Shown here one piece after another: positions 56,565 through 64,000 of a stretch of 64,000 nucleotides of DNA. Numbering within the stretch: the first letter of the stretch is position 1; each line of letters starts with the position of its first letter. Origin of the DNA: Adiantum capillus-veneris (Eukaryota; Streptophyta; Polypodiopsida; Polypodiales; Pteridaceae); the NCBI GenBank assembly GCA_014529385.2, contig CM043946.1, forward strand, positions 32,754,558 through 32,818,557, read 5' to 3'. The translations under genes and the position numbers were made by a program. The notes under the pieces were generated by a model, which did no database searches, was not told the DNA's origin, and was given only the letters and a program-made list of their open reading frames with translations.

Positions 56565-56621
<57 letters not shown>
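56565..56621 (+). repeat. (AT)n microsatellite
   Basis: 57 bp of uninterrupted AT, about 65 bp upstream of the TATA box of LTR C. Confidence 0.95.
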
Positions 56622-56624
<3 letters not shown>

Positions 56625-56684
56625 TTTTTTAAAAAACAATTATTACTTTTTTTAGAAAAAAAAATGGATGTTTTCTTTTCTGCT

Positions 56685-56692
56685 ATAAATAG
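56685..56692 (+). promoter_or_regulatory. TATA box of LTR C
   Basis: TATAAATA in the context GCTATAAATAGAGC, close to that of family X at 50301. Confidence 0.65.
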
Positions 56693-56839
56693 AGCATCCA
56701 TGCTCACACTTTAGACATAGAGATTGTCTCTATAGCGCTCACGAAGTGCTGCCACTTCTCTTAGAGACAAGGCGTCCACAAACCACTAAGAGAGGCAAAA
56801 ACTCTAGTGGACTAATAAGGTGCGTATTAATTAAGCATT

Positions 56840-57227
56840 CAATTAACTTTAGGAATGATGTATGTGTGCTATCTCTTACTCTAATCTCTCTAATAGATTA
56901 GTAAGATTCAATTAGTTTTAAGAAGGATATGTGTGCGTGTGCTATCTTTCACTCTAATCTCTCTAATAGATTAGTAAGATTCAATTAGTTTTAAGAAGGA
57001 TATGTGTGTGTGTGTGTGCTATCTCTTACTCTAATCTCTCTAATAGATTAGTAATATTCAATTAGTTTTAAGAAGGATATGTGTGTGTGTGCTATCTTTT
57101 ACTCTAATCTCTCTAATAGATTAGTAAGATTCAATTAATTTTAAGAAGGATATGTGTGTGTGTGTTCTATCTCTTACTCTAATTTCTCTAATAGATTAGT
57201 AAGATTCAATTAGTTTTAAGAAGGATA
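56840..57227 (+). repeat. Satellite array, about 75-85-bp unit, left part
   Basis: About five units: a (GT)n stretch, GCTATCTCTTACTC, then CTAATCTCTCTAATAGATTAG (7-bp arms CTAATCT and AGATTAG), then TAAGATTCAATTAG and TTTTAAGAAGGATAT. Most unit differences are in GT length. Interrupted at 57227 by the copia insertion. Confidence 0.92.
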
Positions 57228-57417
57228 TGAAGGGGATCGGGGAGCACCACAGACGGAGAGTGTGAGAGAGAGAGAATGAGAGACACACACGATGTGGGTG
57301 GGGAGACTCAAAGAGTGAGCAGCCCCCTATACACTTATGCTATGTATAAGGTATACAAGTCAGTGGGCGCCCACACTCTGGGCGGCCGGGCAAGGCACAG
57401 GCGCCTATACCCCATCA
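57228..57417 (-). repeat. 3' LTR of copia derivative
   Basis: 190 bp, almost identical to 60666-60865. The element-strand ends are TGATGGGG and CCCCTTCA. Confidence 0.93.
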
Positions 57418-57514
57418 ACCTCCCACTTAAAGGCGACTGTGCCTTTAAGCAAGGAAACCTAGTCTAAAGACTACAAAAGGTGAGAGAAAACCGCTCTCAA
57501 CCGATGCCCACTGG

Positions 57515-59350
57515 CTAGCTGTGATCGTGTGCGTCCGGCTGTCCTGCTCCCGTGTAAGTCCATACACCACCAGACATACCGCACACGTACTGCAAGTATG
57601 TACGCAATACCTGCATATCTCCCTCGTGCACTATGCCATCATCAGTCAACAAACGACTGACAACCCCAACTGTAAATGCTCCCACTGCAGCTGCAATATC
57701 CGGTCTCAAGATCAACATCTCATACATGAGACCACCGAATGCCGATGCAATGCTAGCGGGCCCTGCTAGCTCTACGGAGCATGCATCAACATATATATCC
57801 CTGGCAATAGGCATCTCTGACTGACAAGGCATGTCAGCCACATGCATCTCCTGACTGTCCGCAAAAGACGCGTCAACCTGTCGTGCAACCTCAGAGCAAA
57901 CCAGCTGCTCTAGGTGTCTGCTGGAAGACATATCCTGCACAACTATATCCCCATGCTCATTGTCAAGCATAGAAAGGAATGACTGCATAATCGTTGACAT
58001 CTCAGCCTCCTCTGTAATCATCCACTGCAAACATGACCACTCAATATGTTGTGACTCACTAGAGCTCTCATGCTCTAACTCCGTATGCATAGACTCTTGC
58101 ACAACGTCCTCCTGTCGTGACTCACTAGAGCAAGACCGCTCTACCTGTCTATCTTGCATAGAAGTTTCTCGCACAACTGACTCTCTGCTTTGCTCAGTCA
58201 CTAGAAAAGCATGCATGTCTGACTCTGTCACCTCTCTGTGTGATTGCTCAAGTTGTGCCCCAACTGTGTGCACAACGAGCTCACTACTTTGCACTCCATG
58301 CAAAGCATCCTACAACCCACAAGCAAAAGAGACTCGCCTACTCTCTCGCTGTCTACCTGGCTGCATTATCACAGAGACAACACCGTCTCTTGCGTGATCC
58401 ACATGCAATGGGTAACCTGTACCACTCCTAGCACCTCTCGCAATCACTAGCGAACCCAAATGCATCACAAAATCTCGCTCTCGTAGCGAAATCTGACATC
58501 CACTATCCCATAACTGTCTGACTGAGATCAAATCCCGTCTCAGATCTGGCACATAACGCACATGACGCAGGGTAAATCTCATACCACTGGGCAAGGACAA
58601 ACATACGTCTCCTGCACCCTCAATGTCATACACAACACCATTAGCCATGTGCACACAACCAAGTCTCCCACTAAAAAACGTGCTAAACCACTTACGATGC
58701 GACGTGACATGGAAAGTAGCATCTGAATCTAGTAACCAATGTGAAGACAATGTGCAATCCGATATGCAATCCGTAGACATAAGATCGTCTGAAGACAAGC
58801 TAGATGTAAATGTGACATCGTCGTCACAATCATACTCAATAACCACCGTACTAATCTCACTAGCATCTGTCATGCCCAAATCTGCATCACGCATCTATCG
58901 CCTCCGTTGTCTCAAACGCCTGAAACATCGACGCCTAATGTGCCCTCTATGTCCACAATGCCAACATGTCAAGTCTCTATGCCGTCGAGACTTGCGTGTG
59001 GGACCAATCTCTCCCATGGTCATAGAAGTGGGACTAGACTCCCCTGTAGACATGGATGTCGCGTACATAGCATGTAAACTCTGCCATAAAGCATGAGTTG
59101 TAGTCTCCCTCGAGACCTGCCAGTAAACAGACTCAACCAGATGCAAACAAATCGTAGACATGGCTAACTCATCAAGATCCTGCCAATCATCATCACGCAT
59201 AGAATTGGGCTTCGCCGATAAACCACGCAAGGGTTTATCCTACCCCAAATCCGCCAATGCAACAAGCATATGTTCCTTCCAAGCAACAAAATCTACACCA
59301 TCAAACTGTGTCAGACCATAACGCTGGAAGTCAAATGAAAAATCAGCCAT
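57515..59350 (-). pseudogene. Gag-protease polyprotein with three internal amber codons
   Basis: A single frame of 612 codons runs from ATG at 59350 to TAG at 57517-57515, broken only by TAG at 59242-59240, 58897-58895 and 58312-58310. It encodes: capsid start (F-D-G-V-D-F-V-A-W-K, L-R-G-L, L-W-Q-S-L); one knuckle, C-W-H-C-G-H-R-G-H-I-R-R-R-C; copia protease (W-L-L-D-S-D-A-T-F-H-V-T, active-site Gly now Asp; M-A-N-G; H-V-R-Y-V-P-D-L-R-R-D-L-I-S-V). A pre-integrase segment (G-T-G-Y-P-L-H) follows, then about 170 Ser/Glu-rich residues of unknown origin. It ends with L-R-P-D-I-A-A-A-V-G and L-Q-Y-V, the end of copia reverse transcriptase. No frameshift is present. See findings for the amber pattern. 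Confidence 0.85.
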
Positions 59351-60651
59351 AATGCTCACAAAAGAGCAACCAACAATGAGTAGCAAATGTCAACCAAATC
59401 AGCCCTAAACTGGCTCGAATCGCATCAACAAAAGTCTGCAAATATGGCTGCAAATCAGCCCCAAAATTCAGCTCTTAAACTGCTGCATAAACAAGTCACA
59501 AATGTGTCCCAAATCAGCCTACAACTGAGCCATACATGGACACCTGCAAAGAGGAAACAATGGCTGAAAATTCAGCGCCCAAATAAGCCCTCAACCCTGC
59601 CTGTAAACTTGTAAACCGGTAGCTGAAACTTGCTGGAAAACCTCAAGCCATTAGTGCTCAAATCCGGCTACCTAGCTTGTAGCCACATAAGCATACATCA
59701 CAATACTCATTCCTCTGAGTGTGACAAGATAATTGTACGCCTGTCAAACCCGTGAGCTAATCACCAAGCCCACAATGTGCGGTATCGATGCATACACACG
59801 CACAAATCTCCCACTTGCAAAGAACACCGCACGCAAATGCTGAGTGCAACCCGCAATCTCTACCTAGATCGCATAAATGATACGCATAAAACTCCTGGGA
59901 AAATTTCGCCAGAGTTTTGTCAGTAAAACGGCCACAAAACCAGTAACCAAACTGACTGTATGCTCAAAACCATGAGCAACCAAAGCGCATCAAACCGCAC
60001 TCCAAATGCATGCACCAATCTCCACACTTTGCATACATCATTGCAGGTGGCACCTGCAAATCTAGTACACAAATATCTTCTCTACCTGTGACTGCCAAAA
60101 AACATGCTCGAGACATACATTGCCGAGCTCAAAATGCAATCACATTAGTCTCCCTGCATCAAACCACATAAGGCATACATCGTATCCTCCCACCTGTGAG
60201 GAAACTTGCAGCAAATATCACTCTCACATATGAGAGCAAACCATGTGTGGAATCCTCGACACACAATAAACAACTGCTGCAGCAAAAAATTTAGCATTCA
60301 GAATTTTAAAATTATGATATGACGAGCGCGTCCGGAGCGTGCCAAAACCCCAAGGTAGACTCCTGGATCACATGTATCCAAGTCCGGGTGTGAAAGCTAT
60401 GCCAAAAAAACCTCCGTTTCGACCCAAAAACGCAGCATAAACTGTCAAAAGAGGGCTGAAAAATGCAACTCCGGGTAAAACGCCAGTATGCCTGATGGAA
60501 ACGCTCTCGGAAAGATGAATTTGCAGATGCCGAAGTCGAAACCCTGTTTACACTCTTGAAAGTGCGTACGCACACGGACGCGATTTCGGGAATGAAACTG
60601 GCTCTCTGTTGTTGTCGTGACTGTGCACACACGCGCTCCCTCCGCACCTAC
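59351..60651 (-). other. 5' leader of copia derivative
   Basis: About 1.3 kb between primer site and gag ATG, with no long frame on the element strand. It is C/A-rich on the plus strand. No other feature is seen. Confidence 0.6.
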
Positions 60652-60663
60652 GCTCTGATACCA
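60652..60663 (-). promoter_or_regulatory. Primer-binding site, initiator tRNA-Met
   Basis: Element-strand TGGTATCAGAGC, two bases from the end of LTR 60666-60865. Confidence 0.93.
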
Positions 60664-60665
60664 AT

Positions 60666-60865
60666 TGAAGGGGATCGGGGAGCACCACAGACGGAGAGTG
60701 TGAGAGAGAGAGAGAGAGAGAGAAGGAGAGACACACACGATGTGGGTGGGGAGACTCAAAGAGTGAGCAACCCCCTATACACTTATGCTATGTATAAGGT
60801 ATACAAGTCAGTGGGCGCCCAGACTCTGGGCGGCCGGGCAAGGCACAGGCGCCTATACCCCAACA
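60666..60865 (-). repeat. 5' LTR of copia derivative
   Basis: 200 bp; the AG tract is 8-10 bp longer than in the 3' LTR. Confidence 0.93.
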
Positions 60866-61258
60866 GGATATGTGTGTGTGTGTGTGCTATCTATTACTCT
60901 AATCTCTAATAGATTAGTAAGATTCAATTAGCTTTAAGAAGGATATGTGTGTGTGTGTGTGTGTGTGTGCTATCTTTTACTCTAATCTCTCTAATAGATT
61001 AGTAAGATTCAATTAGCTTTAAGAAGGATATGTGTGTGTGTGTGTGTGTGTGCTATCTTTTACTCTAATATAGATTAGTAACATTCAATTAGCTTTAAGA
61101 AGGATATGTGTGTGTGTGTGCGCTATCTTTTACTCTAATCTCTCTAATAGATTAGTAAGATTCAATTAGCTTAAAGAAAGATATGTGTGTGTGTGTGCTA
61201 TCTCTTACTGTAATCTCTCTAATAGATTACTAAGATTCAATTAGTTTTAAGAAGGATA

Positions 61259-61294
<36 letters not shown>

Positions 61295-61545
61295 ATCTCT
61301 TACTGTACTGTCTTTAATAGATTAGTAGGATTCAATTAAATTTAAGAATTATGTGTGTGTATGTTTTCTCTTACTCTAATCTCTCTAATAGATTAGTAAG
61401 ATTCAATTAGCTTTAGAAAAGGATGGGTGTGTATTCTCTTTTACTCTAATCTTCTAATGGATTAGTAAGATTCAATTAACTTTAGAAAAGATGTGTGTGT
61501 ATGTTTTCTCTTACTCTAATCTCTCTAAGTATACCTACTCTCTCT
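60866..61545 (+). repeat. Satellite array, about 75-85-bp unit, right part
   Basis: About nine further units of the array at 56840-57227. The later units (from 61330) lose the GT stretch and diverge toward the array edge. Confidence 0.92.
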
Positions 61546-61981
61546 AGCTAGTACATCTTCACTATTAACTTATGCATAGTTAATTGAAAGTTAATACATA
61601 AGAGAACTCATCATATTCTTATTATACATGATGAAATCCTCATTCACCAATTTTATTGTCAATTAGATTAAGTAGAATTTTGAATAATACTAAAATTTGA
61701 TTTAGTTGAAGTATAGAAATTGAAGTTAGAATTGGATTAGAAATGTGAAGCATAAAAGTAATGCATTCCTAAACTTTCACTCATAGTTTAAAAACTTAAT
61801 TTTTGATTAATCACGATTAGCAAATATTTGATGTATAGATAAGATGTCGAACAACAACACTACATGTGAATCCGAGTTGGCGAGGGTTCAAATTACAGAC
61901 TCTCTTTGGAAACAAGGAGATTACTAAGGAAATTGATCAATTTAAAGTTCTAAGTGTATAACATAAGTGTAGTACAAAAAA
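61546..61981. other. Part of LTR C, no gene seen
   Basis: AT-rich sequence between the satellite and the short exon. No conserved structure was recognised. Confidence 0.4.
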
Positions 61982-62104
61982 ATGGCTTCAAAGCGTGCTC
62001 GAACACAAGGCGCTAATGATCATGAAGCCGGTACAAGTAACGGGGAAACTCCTGCGGAACATGCTATGTCTCCACCAATAGGACCAATCGGATCTATGGT
62101 ACAG
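61982..62104 (+). CDS. Predicted short gag exon inside LTR C
   Basis: Forty-one codons starting M-A-S-K-R-A-R-T-Q-G and ending M-V-Q at CAG followed by GTTAGT, a good donor. The exon ends in phase 0. The basic start and the position before a donor and upstream of the double hairpin match the exon at 44178-44357. No downstream gag is linked to it here, so any product would be truncated. Confidence 0.4.
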
Positions 62105-62359
62105 GTTAGTATTGCAGTTTCAAGTTATGCATCATTGCATATGCGAGACCATAGAAATATAATATTTACCTTATGAAAAGAAAACACGGACCAAAACCAC
62201 GGGGCTTAACCCCAAGAAACTCGGCATATGTTTGACAAGTAGGAAAGATTGTCTGGTTAAACTGGTTGCTATAGGAAAAAATGTTTGTCCAAAACCTTCG
62301 GTATGGTTTCTCTCAAGTCTCTCTACTTATTAGCGCTGGCATTATGTGATTGTTTTTGC

Positions 62360-62525
62360 GGAGGCGTGAGATGACGCCCAGGATGGCACCGCTGATGCTG
62401 TGGTGGGAGTACACCCAGATTAGCCCAGTTGGATACTGCAGTTTTGTTTAGCCGTGGCGTGAGGATGACGCCCAAATTGGCACCGTTGTTGCTGTGGCGG
62501 GAGTACGTCCAGATTAGCACAACGA
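62360..62525 (+). repeat. Tandem duplication, about 91-bp unit
   Basis: GGCGTGAGATGACGCCCA at 62363 and GGCGTGAGGATGACGCCCA at 62454 start two copies that both continue with TGGCACCG, TGCTGTGG, GGGAGTAC and CCAGATTAGC. GGCGT...ACGCC also forms a small stem in each. Confidence 0.85.
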
Positions 62526-62810
62526 GTACTTGTCGAGCAGTATGGGACGCTCATGAGGACAAGGGTTTTTATAAATAATGTATATACCGATCAGACATAA
62601 TAGCGCCAGTAGAGATTCTTGAGTGAACCTATTCCAAGGGTTGTTGGTTTAAAATTGGACGACTTCTTGTTTGACTATTGTTTGTAATACTGTTTGAAGG
62701 GCTATTTTAACGAACCAGTATCATAAATAAAGTAAAGGAACATGTATTTTTAAACAGTGTGGTAGTAATTAGATAACAAAAGAAGGGTGAGTGTGGTATG
62801 GAAAGTGGGA

Positions 62811-62864
62811 GAATGATACCCCGACGGTATCATTCTATGGACGGGTGGACCCGATGAGTCGGGT
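62811..62864 (+). promoter_or_regulatory. Conserved double hairpin, LTR C
   Basis: Hairpin 1 is GAATGATACC-CCGAC-GGTATCATTC (10-bp perfect stem, 62811-62835). Hairpin 2 is ACCCGA-TGAG-TCGGGT (6-bp perfect stem, 62849-62864). The flanks GGTGG and AACTTTCCA match the other copies. Confidence 0.65.
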
Positions 62865-63191
62865 AACTTTCCAACGCTAGAATTTTTTTTATTAGTCATA
62901 AATCTTAAAAGAGACAAACCTTGGCCGCTGTGCTTCTGAAAAATGGGGAAAAAAGCGCACAGGTTGGTCCCTCTAAGATTTATACTTTTAGGTATAATTG
63001 ATTATAGATAGTTTTTAGATAGGGTTATGGTGGTCATGCTCCACCATAGCGAGATAGGACCAATCCTTCACTAACGGTTCATGCCCGTGGCTACGTAGTA
63101 GCTAAGGCAATGTCCGTTGGTTTTTCTTTTTCAGGATTGGAGACCTATCAAAGGTACTTCGCTCCTCTCAAAAAGGGGCAGGGACCTCACA

Positions 63192-64000
63192 TCAAAGGAC
63201 ACTCTGAGATAAAGAGAGTGCTCTAAAAAGTCTTTTTCATTTTGTGAGGATTCTAAGAAAGATGATGCAACAAGAGATCATCCTCAACTACATCGAGGTG
63301 GTACCAGATTCACTAGTAATAATGTGTACAATCCCTATAAAGGATGACAATCTACCCATATTCTATCGAGTCTTATATCCTTGTTATAATGAATTAATTG
63401 TGATCAACTAAGGTAAATTAGAATAGTAGATCAAATTCAAGAATGGTATGAATTGACTAAGTCCCTATGGGTAGCTTGGAAGTTCGTGCTCAATGATACA
63501 AAACAAAAAAAACACGGTACTTGAATTGAAGGATGATCTGGTCAATTTTTGAGGAATGATGAACCAATGGAGAGGAAAAATCAATTGTCTAATCAAACAC
63601 ACAAATGAGTTTCTACAATTTTCAATTAAAGCCTCCAAGATTCCTAGAAAGAAATTGGCCAAAAAAGTGAGCTTTAAACCCCATTTCAGAGAGATGGTTG
63701 AAGTACTATTCAAAGCTTGCATCAAAGAAAACCAACTAGATCCAGCAGGGTGGATACATACAACTTCCATATGTCATAAGTTGGCACATGGAAGGCTCAC
63801 TAAAGGCAATAAGACCCTCTACAATCTTTGAAACAAAAATTAAATGCTCTCATGCCATTTGAAGTGGAGATGCTTACAAGGCAGAGGGAGAAACTAGAGA
63901 AAGAATCCATCTACAGAATGATTCAAAAAGGGAATGTTGCTTCTAGTGCTCCTCCAAGTCAAGCTCAACCAAGAGTCCTTCAGATGCCACCCCAAAATGT
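63192..64000 (+). other. Flank of LTR C with unassigned open frame
   Basis: A 91-codon frame (63556-63831) is basic, with K-A-S-K-I-P-R-K-K-L-A-K-K-V-S-F and W-I-H-T-T-S. A broken frame upstream (63260-63410) has I-E-V-V-P-D-S-L. I do not recognise either. They may belong to the element into which LTR C inserted. The window ends within this sequence. Confidence 0.35.

Larger units (their letters stand above)
57228..60865 (-). mobile_element. Complete copia-type element lacking integrase and most reverse transcriptase
   Basis: 3638 bp; LTRs 57228-57417 and 60666-60865 with TG...CA ends; target duplication GGATA at 57223-57227 and 60866-60870. Minus-strand primer site TGGTATCAGAGC at 60663-60652. 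The polypurine tract AAGTGGGAGGT lies against the 3' LTR (plus 57418-57428). The LTRs differ at about four positions besides AG length, about 2 per cent, so this is among the youngest insertions here. The interior has one long frame with gag, protease and a novel C-terminal region ending in a copia reverse transcriptase remnant. Integrase is absent. Inserted in a satellite unit. Confidence 0.95.
56680..63191 (+). repeat. LTR C, third LTR of the family X type (5' limit uncertain)
   Basis: Evidence for an LTR: TATA box at 56685-56692, a leader ending ATAAG then GTGCGT (donor-like, 56820), a satellite array, a short basic exon (61982-62104), the double hairpin (62811-62864), a TTGGCCGCTGTGC...GGGGAAAAAAGC block shared with the gag-only element and family X, and an end GGGACCTCACA at 63191. 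No primer site follows, so this is a solo or 3' LTR. Without the nested copia element it is at least 2.9 kb. Its start and target duplication were not found. Confidence 0.65.

Noticed and set aside
62841-62875. Hammerhead ribozyme, suggested by GATGAGTC and GAAAC-like words near hairpin 2
   Set aside because: The CUGAUGA and GAAA boxes are not separated by a proper stem II, GATGAG forms part of the hairpin itself, and no NUH cleavage site can be placed in all copies.

Overview
This is nuclear DNA from a land plant with a large, repeat-rich genome. The evidence is AT-rich intergenic sequence, long simple-sequence tracts, nested LTR retrotransposons of both the Ty3 and copia superfamilies, and primer-binding sites of the plant type (initiator tRNA-Met and tRNA-Asp). 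I cannot name the species; a fern, gymnosperm or large-genome angiosperm would all fit. I see no convincing host gene. Nearly everything assignable is retrotransposon.

Layout. (1) 1-13.2 kb holds two degraded copies (G1 on +, G2 on -) of an unusual Gag family with several zinc knuckles. In the better copy a degraded protease follows, and then a basic region with repeated W-x-P-K motifs. A small complete TRIM-like element (7769-9090) sits inside the G2 protease. (2) 13.2-19.9 kb is the end of a + strand LTR with a tRNA-Asp primer site, followed by a long leader of about 280-bp units that each carry a palindrome. A gag-only copia element (16095-18708) is inserted in it. (3) 20-27 kb is a Ty3 element (promoter-like LTR, gag, protease, reverse transcriptase) whose protease is split by a non-coding LTR element (23237-25832). 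(4) 26.9-32.4 kb is copy G3 of the Gag family with LTR, degenerate tRNA-Asp site and another palindrome-bearing leader. (5) 32.5-38.6 kb is a copia element on the minus strand. It is broken by a 1.6-kb solo LTR (35592-37203), and a relative of that LTR lies in the opposite orientation at 32465. (6) 38.6-54.9 kb is Ty3 family X: one gag-pol copy, then an LTR, then a second gag-protease copy. Its left LTR is split by a 5.75-kb gag-only element (39266-45018) with 2.1-kb LTRs. (7) 54.9-55.4 kb is a copia RNase H scrap. (8) 56.7-63.2 kb is a third LTR of the X type (LTR C), containing a satellite array that is itself split by a 3.6-kb copia derivative (57228-60865).

Five complete LTR elements can be delimited with TG...CA termini, perfect 5-bp target-site duplications, tRNA-Met primer sites and, in most cases, a clear polypurine tract. 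All five are non-autonomous and all lie on the minus strand, as does the solo LTR.

The most interesting signal is in the LTRs of family X, LTR C and the 39266-45018 element. Downstream of a predicted splice donor they share an RNA-like module of two hairpins whose stems change sequence but keep pairing. The same LTRs carry unrelated tandem arrays at the same relative position, and in two of them a short basic gag-like exon precedes the donor. I infer that the unspliced genomic RNA alone keeps the hairpins and primer site, which would suit a packaging or splicing-control signal.
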